Positions 1 through 7,948 are shown, counted from the first letter of the stretch. The stretch: DNA of 64,000 nucleotides from Pseudomonas sp. W4I3 (GCF_030816195.1 NZ_JAUSXS010000001.1:4487501-4551500), one strand, 5' to 3'. The notes: a model not told the origin generated them from the sequence alone. Numbers and translations: made by a program.

Positions 1-1
1 A

Positions 2-499
2 GGTGGCACACACGATGGCCCCTACTACAAGCAGGCATATTGGTTCTTGCCTGAGTTTGGCGAGTGGTTCCTGAACCTTTGGTACCGATACCTGGCACAG
101 GTGGTGCACGTCGAGCGCGACCATCCCTTCGCCTTCATAAACCTTAGCCGCGAGCCCGTCGGTGCAATGTACACGCTCACCCAGTACAACAAGGCACACG
201 CCGCCGCCTGCGAGCGTATTGGTCTCACAGTAGGCAAGGCTCTGGGCACGACGCCGCACGGCCACCGTCACGCCTATGGCCGCCGGCTGAGCAAAGCCGG
301 CATCGACAAAGCGCTCATCCGCCGCTTCATGTATCACGCCTCGCTGGAAAGCCAGGAGGTATACACGCAGGCAAACACGCGTGAGGCTCTTGCATCACTG
401 GAAATAGCTGCGCAGCTACTACGGAACAAATACGCCGGGACATTCTATACATTCTATACATCTGACTTATCGTTGCCCGGTATGGGACACAACGACTGA
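2..499 (+). CDS. gmtY: GmtY-like tyrosine recombinase, C-terminal part
   Basis: The reading frame is open at the window edge, so only the C-terminal ~165 residues of a tyrosine recombinase are present. The catalytic end is visible: an HGHRH segment followed by GRRLSKAG (the H-x-x-R box), then MYHASLESQEVY, which supplies the second histidine and the tyrosine nucleophile. Only 9 nt separate it from the next gene, a very large integrase-like protein, and that gene overlaps a ~220-residue helical protein. This order and these sizes match the gamma-mobile-trio gmtY-gmtZ-gmtX known from GMT islands. The family name is inferred from the trio context plus the recombinase motifs; a generic phage-type integrase is the alternative. 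Confidence 0.78.
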   Translation, partial: GGTHDGPYYKQAYWFLPEFGEWFLNLWYRYLAQVVHVERDHPFAFINLSREPVGAMYTLTQYNKAHAAACERIGLTVGKALGTTPHGHRHAYGRRLSKAGIDKALIRRFMYHASLESQEVYTQANTREALASLEIAAQLLRNKYAGTFYTFYTSDLSLPGMGHND

Positions 500-508
500 G
501 GGACTCTC

Positions 509-3106
509 ATGGCTGCCAGAACCAAAGTGATGCCAAAGCCCTCCAGCATTCCGACCGCAAAGGTAGTAGGAGTTACACGTGAAACGGACACGGCGCTTGG
601 GTGGGTCGAACGCGAATACCCGGAACTGACCGTTTGGCGCATCTTAGCTGTTGACTGGCTAAAGGGTGAGATGACTGACGTAAGCGCCAAACTTAGCGGG
701 TTGGTAGCCTTCCTAGAACGTTTTCTTATCCAACAGAATCTTCCGCTCGATCCGGCGGTAATTCTAGCGAGAGAGTCAGTTTTGCCTGACTTCTACCGGA
801 TGACGTGCCCCGACTCGGAAAGAGGTGTTAGGTACAACAACTATATTCACGCGTTTCTAAACTTCGTTCTGCTGCGGAATTTCAGTGAACTTGGGCACAA
901 CGATCAACCGGTAGTCTTAACCGGCTTCCACAATCCTGTGTCCCGCCTCTCATTCGCTGGTCTACGCAAACTAGACGAAAGTGTGCATTCACCGTTGCCC
1001 TACGGCTACATCGAGGAACTGCGGCAAATACTTGCCGCAGGGCCGCATTTTCGTGACTGGCATTGGGCCCAAGGTGGACTCAGCGAAGTAGCTGGTCTGT
1101 GCGGGCCCGGTGGGCCTGCCTGGTTCGAGGTAATCGAGGAGCAAATTGATCGGAGCGACCCGGATTGCGTATGGCGTGAGCGTTCGGCAAAGAATGGGAG
1201 GCGCTTAGAAATGTGGAGCCCGGTTCGCTGGGTAGCACTGCTGGTCAAGCTTATCTTGCCGCTCCGCACCTTCCAGATCCGTATGCTCGACTCGGGCGAA
1301 GCTGATACTCGGCGCTACGCAAGGGAAACTTGGGAGCCAAACAAGGGCCGACTCGCCCAGGGCAGTGAACGTAGACCAATTCAACAAGGTGTGTTCCGTT
1401 ACCCCAGCCAGCTCGCCGATAGCGAAGGAGTTCCGGTTGTACTGTATATCAACACCAATAAGACCGCCGATATAGCCAAGCACGGTCCCGACAAAGGCTA
1501 TTTACTTCCGTGGGCATTCGGTGGATCAGTGCATCAGGATGTGTACTACTGGCTTGAAAAGATGCGCAATTGGCAAGAAAAGTACAACCCCATCTCGCAG
1601 CGTACTTCTTGGACTCAGCTAGATGGCCGTCACATCAAAGCCAAGAGCGCACTGCAATTGGCCGGTTATTCTGATGCTTGCTTTCTGTTCCGTCTGGCGG
1701 AATCGCGGGCGAGCGAACGCCATCTTCCATTGACCTTAGATTCGTTAGAGAAACCTTGGTTTAACTTGCTTGAGGCGCTCGAACTGCGGCTAATCGAGCG
1801 TGGAGAAACCCATTGCAAAGGGCAGCCGATACGATTTCTTCCTCCCCTAGAAGAGCGAAAGTTATCCTCGAAGAAAACTCTTTTTCCTTTGCATAGCCTG
1901 CGAGTTTCACTCATCACCGCGCTCGCCCTGGAGGGGCTGGTGCCGTTCCCCATCCTACAAAAACTCGTAGGCCACAGCCGCTTACTGATGACGTTGTATT
2001 ACACCAAGCCTGGCGCGACGTATATCAACGACGTGTTACTCAAGGCAGTAGAACGACTGGAAGCGAACAAAGAAGCGAGCATTCAAAACTTTCTTCTGGA
2101 CACCGAATATGGCGAACTCTTAAATAAAACCATCTGCAACAGCGTTTCCAGTATTGCCGCAGCTATCCCCCAGCATCCGGCCGCGCGGAACGCAGTCGGC
2201 TGGATGCCAATGCACCACGGGCTTTGCTTGGTAGGCGGCAACACCAGCGAAATCGAAGAAAATGACTCGGTGGGCGGCTGTTACAACGGTGGCCCTCAAA
2301 TCGGCTCACTTTGCTCGAAAAAACATGGCCCCGTGCCAGGCGGGAGCAGAAATTGCGTACGTTGCCGCTGGTTCGTGACTGAACCGCACCACCTGCCTGC
2401 ACTGGCTGCCCACTTCAATACACTCGCCTACCACTTTGACGAGGCGCGTAACATTTGTATTGCCCACGAAAAAACGCTGCAGGACCTGAAAAAACAACGA
2501 GCTGACGCCGAGGAAGAAAACCAACCGTTTGCGCGGATCGACACATACCGGCAGGCAGAACGAATGTGGGAAAAAAGCATGAAGCGTTTCAGCGACCTTG
2601 CCGAGGACTTGGTAGCCTGCTGGCGCCTCATCGAACGATGTAAGGACGCCCTCAATGCGCCATCTAGCGATGGTACGCAATTGGTTGCCGCTGGCACGTT
2701 GGGTGATGCGAATATTGTCTTTGAAGAGACGGAATCGGAGTTGCTCCAGTTAGCGGGCGTATGCGAAAGCGTAGAGGTCTACCCCGACCTAGAGCCGGGC
2801 AAAGCAATATTCCGTCGCAGCCAATTGCTCGACGCGACCCTTTATCGCGAGGATCTTTCTCCCCTGTTCATGCTGTTAAGTGAACAGGAGCAACTTCTCG
2901 CCGGCAACGCTTTCATGCGCCACCTTGCGCAGAAAATGAACCCTGAAAATCCCGCACTTGGTCAACGCCAAGTCATTCATTTGATTGATGCGGGCGTGAG
3001 CCTCAGTCACCACTTCGATATTGACCTGTCTACTCTACTACCGACGAAAAAAGGCGTTCAGGCGGCTTTTTCCGTGCACCAAGTCCTCGCGGGAGATGAA
3101 ACATGA
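509..3106 (+). CDS. gmtZ: GmtZ-like large integrase of the gamma-mobile-trio
   Basis: An 865-residue protein, much longer than ordinary tyrosine recombinases (300-450). Around residues 455-500 it carries a recognisable catalytic core: LHSLRVS (H-x-x-R), VGHSR, and MTLYY with a candidate tyrosine nucleophile. Near residues 590-625 is a cysteine cluster (CYNGG, CSKKHG, CVRCRW) that could bind zinc. The last ~200 residues are helical and charged. It starts 9 nt after the upstream recombinase and its stop overlaps the start of the next gene by 4 nt, so the three are probably co-translated. In GMT islands this protein belongs to a conserved trio thought to mediate site-specific insertion of cargo; exact roles of each member are not settled. 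Confidence 0.85.
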   Translation: MAARTKVMPKPSSIPTAKVVGVTRETDTALGWVEREYPELTVWRILAVDWLKGEMTDVSAKLSGLVAFLERFLIQQNLPLDPAVILARESVLPDFYRMTCPDSERGVRYNNYIHAFLNFVLLRNFSELGHNDQPVVLTGFHNPVSRLSFAGLRKLDESVHSPLPYGYIEELRQILAAGPHFRDWHWAQGGLSEVAGLCGPGGPAWFEVIEEQIDRSDPDCVWRERSAKNGRRLEMWSPVRWVALLVKLILPLRTFQIRMLDSGEADTRRYARETWEPNKGRLAQGSERRPIQQGVFRYPSQLADSEGVPVVLYINTNKTADIAKHGPDKGYLLPWAFGGSVHQDVYYWLEKMRNWQEKYNPISQRTSWTQLDGRHIKAKSALQLAGYSDACFLFRLAESRASERHLPLTLDSLEKPWFNLLEALELRLIERGETHCKGQPIRFLPPLEERKLSSKKTLFPLHSLRVSLITALALEGLVPFPILQKLVGHSRLLMTLYYTKPGATYINDVLLKAVERLEANKEASIQNFLLDTEYGELLNKTICNSVSSIAAAIPQHPAARNAVGWMPMHHGLCLVGGNTSEIEENDSVGGCYNGGPQIGSLCSKKHGPVPGGSRNCVRCRWFVTEPHHLPALAAHFNTLAYHFDEARNICIAHEKTLQDLKKQRADAEEENQPFARIDTYRQAERMWEKSMKRFSDLAEDLVACWRLIERCKDALNAPSSDGTQLVAAGTLGDANIVFEETESELLQLAGVCESVEVYPDLEPGKAIFRRSQLLDATLYREDLSPLFMLLSEQEQLLAGNAFMRHLAQKMNPENPALGQRQVIHLIDAGVSLSHHFDIDLSTLLPTKKGVQAAFSVHQVLAGDET

Positions 3107-3762
3107 ATGGCAAAACGGACATCCACCCGGACGCGATCTTGGAAGTTTTAGTCGCTAAGGGCGGGCGATCAAACCGGCGCGCCAACCTAGTTAAGATGCA
3201 CGAACTTTGCCGCAAGCAGTATGAGGCCAGCTCTCGAGACTTCTTGCTGCCAGCCATCGGCCGTCTGGCAGAAGCGGATGGCATCATAAAGGGCCGAGCG
3301 CTCTACAATGCTCAGTCTGCTGACTACCGAGTGCTCATCGAAGCCTGGGCCGCCTACGCGGGACCGCCCGCGCCCAAACCGGCAAAGATTCTCGCGAGCC
3401 ACGAATATCTGATGCGTATTGAAGATCCAGCCATTCGCTCCATCATGCAAGCCATTATTGCCGAGCGAGATAAGCTCAAGGCACAGCTCAACGTCCTGAA
3501 GGCCAACACGCAAGTTACGGTGGATCGGCGTCCACTGGGGGCAACCATTGCGAGTGCGCCTGGAGCGCAGGTTGCAGTGCTCGCCCTTGCTGCGCAACTG
3601 ACCCCATCTGAGTACGAAGCCTTGCTGAAGGCTATATCGCCCGAACACTTGGAAACATGCGGTCTGCGGGAAGGTAGCCACGGCGAAATTGTCAATGAGC
3701 GCGGACGGACGTTGTTCGACGTGGGTTTTGCTCGAGCGATTCGGAAGATACTGGGCAATTGA
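3103..3762 (+). CDS. gmtX: GmtX-like third protein of the gamma-mobile-trio
   Basis: A 219-residue soluble protein whose ATG overlaps the gmtZ stop by 4 nt. The first ~75 residues look like a DNA-binding or helical bundle segment (SNRRANLVKMHELCRKQYE). Residues ~115-140 form a charged helix (IIAERDKLKAQLNVLKAN) that may be a short coiled coil. No catalytic motif is visible. Its identity rests on position directly behind gmtY and gmtZ and on length, which match the GMT trio; its biochemical role is unknown. The gene ends the trio operon: beyond it base composition drops and cassette-like DNA begins. Confidence 0.78.
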   Translation: MNGKTDIHPDAILEVLVAKGGRSNRRANLVKMHELCRKQYEASSRDFLLPAIGRLAEADGIIKGRALYNAQSADYRVLIEAWAAYAGPPAPKPAKILASHEYLMRIEDPAIRSIMQAIIAERDKLKAQLNVLKANTQVTVDRRPLGATIASAPGAQVAVLALAAQLTPSEYEALLKAISPEHLETCGLREGSHGEIVNERGRTLFDVGFARAIRKILGN

Positions 3763-3843
3763 ACCAGGATCCAAATTTAGGTCTGCAACAGATAAGGTCA
3801 ACGGCAGTCAGGCTGGTTCTACCAAAAAAAAAGGGGATATTAT

Positions 3844-3918
3844 ATGGCCAAGACTCCACTAGATGATTTTATTGAGTTCATTGAACAAAAACATGGTGAA
3901 GAGATAATAAGGCGCTGA
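3844..3918 (+). CDS. 24-residue ORF at the head of the cassette array, possibly a gene remnant
   Basis: ATG at 3844 follows a plausible ribosome binding site (aagggga, about 3829-3839) and encodes MAKTPLDDFIEFIEQKHGEE plus four more residues before TGA. The stop lies inside the left part of the first attC-like site, as usual for cassette genes. The product is too short to assign. It may be the truncated remains of a cassette gene rather than a functional peptide. Confidence 0.3.
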   Translation: MAKTPLDDFIEFIEQKHGEEIIRR

Positions 3919-3977
3919 AATCGCTCATTTCGTTCGCTGGGACGGCGTGCCGCCGCCCCTTAGCTCAATCGTTAGGT
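3903..3977 (+). other. attC-like recombination site 1
   Basis: The right end carries GTTAGGT (3971-3977), a perfect R' core (GTTRRRY), preceded by CCCCTTAGCTCAATC, typical of the L' side. The centre (gggacggcgtgccgccgcccc) can fold into a hairpin. The left R'' box is degenerate: GATAATA at 3903-3909 where RYYYAAC is expected. It is therefore a partly decayed attC, or one whose left half came from a different event. Confidence 0.65.
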
Positions 3978-3987
3978 GGAGCCGCAC

Positions 3988-4866
3988 ATGCAGTTTTGCA
4001 CTGTAGAAGAAGCTAAAGAGTATGTTGTCGCTCTCACAAACAAAGCGAAGACACTTGAAGAAATTAACTCAACCATAAGCCATTATCAGGAAATGTTTGA
4101 GAGCGCACACAGTGAGGAATCTCGGGGCTTATGGCTAAGTGAACTGGAAAAATTGAAAGAATGGAAAAATAGCGATGACTTTAAGCAAGGAAACTATCCT
4201 CAGGGCATTGATGAATTAATTCTTGAACTCATCGAATGGCGAGCCATGGTGTATGCATTTCAAAATGTAGAAACAAAAAACAATCCATTCAAAGACAGTG
4301 GTTTTTATGCTCAATGGTATCTCGGCTCAATCTATGGTGTATTCACAATTATTGGAAAGCTTGTAAGCAAAGACAAACGCGACAACTCATTGCGCAAGTT
4401 ATGGAAGCTTGCCTCTCCATTAATGCTTTCTAACGGCGCGTGCACTAAAGAAGAAGTCGACTATATCCACTCGGCAATGGAAATAAAATCCGGCCTCTTT
4501 ACAAACGAAAACTCCAAGACATTATTATTCAGAAACAAGCTAGTTTCACACAACGAGGCAATGCCAATTGTCCAGTGGAGTGACGTTGACAACGACCTGC
4601 GCCTACTAGTTAGAGTGTGGTCGCTTTTAGTTTCTTGGAGTTCATTTGGTCTCTTTCAACCATTCCGAGCCGATGAGCAGGCGTTTCTGGGTTTAGGCTC
4701 GATGTTCGAGATCACAGAAATAAAGGAGCTGAAGTTAAAAAGGCAATGCTACTTTAAAATTGTTCAAGGTTGGAGCAAGTGCTATGCCCATTCAGGCATT
4801 GAAGATCCTGGGCGAGGAGCTTTTTCAACTCTGTCTGTAACAGCCGACATCGTTCACACCACCTAA
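3988..4866 (+). CDS. Cassette protein with a HEPN-like R-x5-H motif, function unknown
   Basis: A 292-residue AT-rich gene that fills a cassette between two attC-like sites. The ATG at 3988 is preferred over an in-frame GTG at 3976 because gtggag (3976-3981) then serves as a ribosome binding site; the GTG also overlaps the recombination core. The product is mostly helical and soluble. At residues ~182-188 it carries RNKLVSH, an R-x5-H arrangement like the catalytic motif of HEPN ribonucleases and AbiU2-type abortive infection proteins. That is a motif-level resemblance only; I recognise no full domain. The stop codon lies inside the R'' box of the following attC, the usual cassette layout. A defence or toxin role is inference. 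Confidence 0.7.
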   Translation: MQFCTVEEAKEYVVALTNKAKTLEEINSTISHYQEMFESAHSEESRGLWLSELEKLKEWKNSDDFKQGNYPQGIDELILELIEWRAMVYAFQNVETKNNPFKDSGFYAQWYLGSIYGVFTIIGKLVSKDKRDNSLRKLWKLASPLMLSNGACTKEEVDYIHSAMEIKSGLFTNENSKTLLFRNKLVSHNEAMPIVQWSDVDNDLRLLVRVWSLLVSWSSFGLFQPFRADEQAFLGLGSMFEITEIKELKLKRQCYFKIVQGWSKCYAHSGIEDPGRGAFSTLSVTADIVHTT

Positions 4867-4937
4867 CAAATGGTTCAAATCATTCGCTTCGCTCACTGGG
4901 ACGGGCTAAAGCCCGCCCCTTAACCAAACGTTAGTAG
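4861..4937 (+). other. attC site 2 (integron cassette recombination site)
   Basis: R'' ACCTAAC (4861-4867) and R' GTTAGTA (4931-4937) bound a ~77-bp imperfect palindrome. The left arm CTAACAAATGGTTCAA pairs with the right arm TTAACCAAACGTTAG, leaving a 3-nt unpaired spacer and one extrahelical base, which is the attC signature. The centre is a strong hairpin (gggacgggctaaagcccgcccc region). CCACCTAAC (4859-4867) is the exact complement of GTTAGGTGG at the start of the same cassette (3971-3979), as expected for a cassette that once recombined. Confidence 0.88.
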
Positions 4938-4952
4938 CCAAAGGAATGCTCC

Positions 4953-5357
4953 GTGTTCACCCAAAACCGACATCCAGACAGGCATATACTCGATTCAATA
5001 GTAAAACCCCTCGCCTCTAAGGGTTTTTTAATTTTTATTTCTTTAGCAGCCTTTGGCGCAGGAATTACTTTTTCATTAATTAATGAAAACTGGTCGTGGA
5101 TGAATCGATTTGGCGCGGTGGTTATAGTGGTCGGCCTGCTTTTTACTATGTCACCTCTGTTTTCAAGCGGAGTTTATAAGTCACAATCCAGCGCTGGGCG
5201 CTTCGCTGACCTCCACACCGACGGCACGCCGATAATCACGACAGCAGAAGAACGGAGGATTGGTAATAATGTTGCACTAGGCATCGTTATTACTGCCATA
5301 GGCACGCTAACTAACGCCTTTCGCGACTTACTAGGCAATTGTGTATATGGTTTTTAA
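4953..5357 (+). CDS. Cassette-encoded small membrane protein, unknown function
   Basis: A 134-residue product starting at GTG 4953 behind aaagga (about 4941-4946). The nearby ATG in another frame stops within ~14 codons. Three hydrophobic segments are visible: around residues 22-44 (KGFLIFISLAAFGAG), 53-71 (FGAVVIVVGLLFTM) and 105-125 (NNVALGIVITAIGTL). The loop between the last two (~70-103) is hydrophilic. No catalytic motif is seen. It sits between attC site 2 and a weaker attC-like site 3, so it is the cargo of a second cassette. Low GC compared with the flanking chromosome supports foreign origin. Confidence 0.65.
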   Translation: MFTQNRHPDRHILDSIVKPLASKGFLIFISLAAFGAGITFSLINENWSWMNRFGAVVIVVGLLFTMSPLFSSGVYKSQSSAGRFADLHTDGTPIITTAEERRIGNNVALGIVITAIGTLTNAFRDLLGNCVYGF

Positions 5358-5437
5358 CAATACGCAAGCGTCGCTCACTTGGCTTGCCAGACAGTCAAAC
5401 GGTACGCTTTTGCCTGCCGTTTACCTGATCGTTAGTG
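5352..5437 (+). other. attC-like site 3 (degenerate)
   Basis: The right end has GTTAGTG (5431-5437) preceded by ttacctgatc. The left end has TTTTTAAC, which pairs only over TAAC. In between are hairpin arms (gcaagc/gcttgc and aaacgg/ccgttt). Size (~86 bp) and position directly after the cassette stop fit an attC, but the outer boxes match the consensus less well than site 2. Confidence 0.45.
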
Positions 5438-5508
5438 CCCGCTTTGGGTCGCTTTTTGCCTCTTGGGATGGGCAGAAAACGGCCAGAAGCAGTCATTCGC
5501 GGCCATGT

Positions 5509-6225
5509 TCAGACCACTTTGCACGTCAACCACGCCCCCCAGAAAAGGCTGCTGAAGAAACGGGTAGCGTCTCCAAATCCGGCGTCATGCAAGAGTTTTT
5601 GAACCGCCGCCTCGGAATGTGGAGGATCAGCGCCTTGAAGGATTTTCCCAAGCTTGAGCTTCACTTCATCCGCGCTGGCTCCATGCTGCCGCCACCGCTG
5701 CCCCCAGGCCGCAAGCAGTAACGGCTGGCTGGCATAAGCGTATTGATTCCCCGCGACAATCAGCGGCGCACCCGGTTTTAGATGAGCCCGAATGGATCGT
5801 AAAATTTGTCGCTTGGTTTCATCTCCATCGAGATGATGGAGTACACCGATCAAGGTCGCTGCGTCGTATGACTCGTCTGCTGCCAGGTCTTCAACTTGCC
5901 CAAGATGCATGGCCGTTCTTTCAAGCAAGTTTTTTGCCTCTAATTGCTGCTTCGCAGCCTCCAACATCGGCTCGGATGGATCAACGGCCGTGAAGCGCCA
6001 ACCCGGCTCAAGCTTGGCCATAGCAACAATTTCCTGCGCCGTACCGCCAGCGCCAACTACAAGTATTTTTGCCGAACTTGTATTGCCCAGGCTTGCCGCC
6101 AGCATGCACGCAGCCAAGTCTTGGCAGGCGTCATATCCAGCTAGTGCAATACGGCTCTGTCGTCCGTACTCATTGGCTCGTGAGGTATCAAATTTTTCAG
6201 CTGAGTTGAGAGGGGATGATTTCAA
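5509..6225 (-). CDS. Class I SAM-dependent methyltransferase, substrate unknown
   Basis: A 238-residue single-domain methyltransferase. Motif I is ILVVGAGGTAQEI at about residues 53-65, the acidic ribose-binding loop is VDPSEPMLE at ~80-88, and IGVLHHL (~125-131) forms the post-motif II region. The C-terminal ~60 residues (ending FFSSLFWGAWLTC) probably form the substrate lid. It lies on the opposite strand to the preceding cassettes, about 70 bp beyond the last attC-like site, and no attC follows it, so it may be an inverted cassette that lost its site or independent cargo. The family methylates many small molecules; sequence alone gives no substrate. Confidence 0.8.
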   Translation of the reverse strand: MKSSPLNSAEKFDTSRANEYGRQSRIALAGYDACQDLAACMLAASLGNTSSAKILVVGAGGTAQEIVAMAKLEPGWRFTAVDPSEPMLEAAKQQLEAKNLLERTAMHLGQVEDLAADESYDAATLIGVLHHLDGDETKRQILRSIRAHLKPGAPLIVAGNQYAYASQPLLLAAWGQRWRQHGASADEVKLKLGKILQGADPPHSEAAVQKLLHDAGFGDATRFFSSLFWGAWLTCKVV

Positions 6226-6418
6226 GGCGGTTCTCCATGTCCTGAAATCAAGCTACGCCAGACACAGCAATAATAAAAATTCATTAATTTTATGTGGCGT
6301 ATTCCTGCACGGAATGCATGACTCAAAAATTGCTGTTTGCTTGAGCTGATTCAGCCTCTTGTCGACAGTCAACTTTGGGTCGAACTGCGACCACCGCTCG
6401 TTCTGACTGATCCACCCT

Positions 6419-6442
6419 TGTCCTCCATCAATATGGAGGACA
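6419..6442 (+). promoter_or_regulatory. Inverted repeat covering the ribosome binding site of the recombinase gene
   Basis: TGTCCTCCA (6419-6427) and TGGAGGACA (6434-6442) form a perfect 9-bp stem with a 6-nt loop. The ggagga Shine-Dalgarno sequence (6435-6440), six bases before the ATG at 6447, lies in the right arm, so in mRNA it would be sequestered by its own anti-SD. A protein-binding operator is the alternative reading. Confidence 0.55.
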
Positions 6443-6446
6443 CGCC

Positions 6447-7067
6447 ATGAATACCGCTACTAGATCCCGCCATCAGCCTTGGAACAAGGGAAAGCTTGTC
6501 GGGCAGAAAGCCCCGCTTCGAGTCAGAGATATCTGGGCCATCCGGATCAGACTCCAGCTCGCAGAGAAGACACGTGATTTGGCGCTTTTCAACTTGGCCA
6601 TCGACAGCAAACTGCGTGCCTGTGACTTAACCATGCTACGAGTCCGAGACATCGCCCATGGGGAGCATGTGTCGTCACGGGCCATCGTGATGCAGCAGAA
6701 AACTCAGCATCCAGTGCAATTTGAAATCACTGAGCAAACCCGAACGGTATTGGAAGCTTGGATGCATCGGGCGCGTCTGCGAAGCGAGGACTTTTTGTTT
6801 CCGAGCCGATTGCACGACTCAGACCATCTTTCCACCAGACAGAACGCTCGAATAGTCAAAGCGTGGGTGACCGCCATTGGCCTTGACCCAACCATGTACG
6901 GTACTCACACGCTACGGCGGACCAAGGCATCGTTGATCTATCGCAGGACGAAGAATCTGAGAGCTGTCCAACTCCTGCTTGGTCATACGAAACTCGAAAG
7001 CACTGTCAGGTACTTGGGTATCGAGGTCGATGATGCTTTGGAAATGGCAGAGCAGACAGAGGTTTAA
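6447..7067 (+). CDS. Short tyrosine recombinase (site-specific integrase, FimB/E-sized)
   Basis: A 206-residue recombinase that is almost only a catalytic domain. Visible residues are the first arginine in DSKLRACDLTMLRV (~residue 52), a lysine in QQKTQHPV, the H-x-x-R box in GTHTLRRTKAS (~152), the second histidine in LLLGHTKLEST (~175) and the nucleophile in VRYLGIEVDD (~184). All core residues look intact. Proteins of this size are widespread in pseudomonads next to mobile DNA; their substrate sites are poorly known. The start is supported by ggagga at 6435-6440. It lies between the methyltransferase and an inverted-repeat element at the right side of the accessory block. A frameshifted relative occurs near 16.0 kb. 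Confidence 0.9.
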   Translation: MNTATRSRHQPWNKGKLVGQKAPLRVRDIWAIRIRLQLAEKTRDLALFNLAIDSKLRACDLTMLRVRDIAHGEHVSSRAIVMQQKTQHPVQFEITEQTRTVLEAWMHRARLRSEDFLFPSRLHDSDHLSTRQNARIVKAWVTAIGLDPTMYGTHTLRRTKASLIYRRTKNLRAVQLLLGHTKLESTVRYLGIEVDDALEMAEQTEV

Positions 7068-7075
7068 CCAACACT

Positions 7076-7100
7076 GCGACGGTCTGGACCAGACCGTCGC
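7076..7100 (+). terminator. Near-perfect palindrome after the recombinase gene
   Basis: A 25-bp palindrome with 12-bp arms (GCGACGGTCTGG and its complement) begins 8 bp after the recombinase stop. It lacks a clear T-run, so it is either a weak terminator or a protein or recombination site. Confidence 0.45.
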
Positions 7101-7114
7101 TATCCGGCCGAGGC

Positions 7115-7263
7115 TGTGTAAAAACGTTTTTCAGCGCCACAGGTACTCAAAACCGGACTGGAAATCGCGCTTCTACGCAAAATCCACATCTGCTGACGTG
7201 CCGATAAATTTCAGATTTAACGTAGACGCGCACACCTCAATTTTGGCGAAGCGTTTTTACACA
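7115..7263. mobile_element. 149-bp MITE-like element or IS remnant bounded by 12-bp inverted repeats
   Basis: TGTGTAAAAACG (7115-7126) recurs in inverted orientation as CGTTTTTACACA (7252-7263). The 149-bp interior has no convincing gene. Perfect terminal repeats and lack of coding capacity suggest a miniature inverted-repeat element or the ends of a deleted insertion sequence. I see no clear target-site duplication. Confidence 0.45.
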
Positions 7264-7948
7264 CTCTGGGCCAAAAGCGGCCGCCGCAAATCATTAGAAA
7301 TTCTCAGAACGAACAGCCAAACCACTCAGCAGTCGAGGAATATTTTTGCGGGCGGTAGTCTCCCGCTCATTCGCTGCATCCCATCATTCCTCGAATGCCT
7401 TTCCGTCACGAATTGAAGCCATCACCTCGGCTGTGGCGAAGGTCAGATCCACATGAGCCCGGCGCAGTTCCTCTTGAAAGGTTCCAGCCATCATCACCCC
7501 TGAATGGTGAGCAACCTGTGAGCACCCCAAAAGTATGGGTGCTATTTGAGCTAGGGCTGTCGAAGGCGTTATTCATCCGATAAACGTCGGCTATGGGAGT
7601 GCTGCCGCTGGGTGGCCTCAAGGACATTTGAGCAACTCCTCATTTAGATAGCTCTACCCGGCGCCATGTACGCTGATAACCCTAAGGGCCTTCCCAATCC
7701 GTGCTTTTAATAGAAGAGTATCTGGACGAACCATTTCAAGCTTACCCCTAGCTCATTTTGCAGGTTGAGCACGGTTTTGGCGCATTGACGCCATTTCGGC
7801 GATGCCGTCTTCGCGGTGTTGGCAAATGACTACCCGCGCGTTGCCCGAATGCTTTGAAGCTGATGAGCGATGAATCTAACAGCTCTGGATAGCAGCCATA
7901 GATCTAGTCCATGCGTGCACGAGGCATCACAATTGATGACGGGGCGCA
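7264..7948. other. Non-coding stretch at the right border of the first accessory block
   Basis: About 685 bp with no convincing gene. On the minus strand, 7384-7491 could encode a 35-residue peptide (MAGTFQEELRRAHVDLTFAT...) behind aggggtg; it may be the start of a lost gene. I see no tRNA, attC site or integrase end here. The block lies between mobile-type DNA and the core gene mug. Confidence 0.4.

Noticed and set aside
5341..5721. 126-residue plus-strand frame after the second cassette
   Set aside because: It runs through the attC-like site and then antisense to the methyltransferase; no ribosome binding site and no domain character.
7384..7491. 35-residue minus-strand frame (MAGTFQEELRRAHVDL...)
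   Set aside because: Reasonable start signal, but too short and without known homologues to call as a gene; mentioned only in the intergenic entry.
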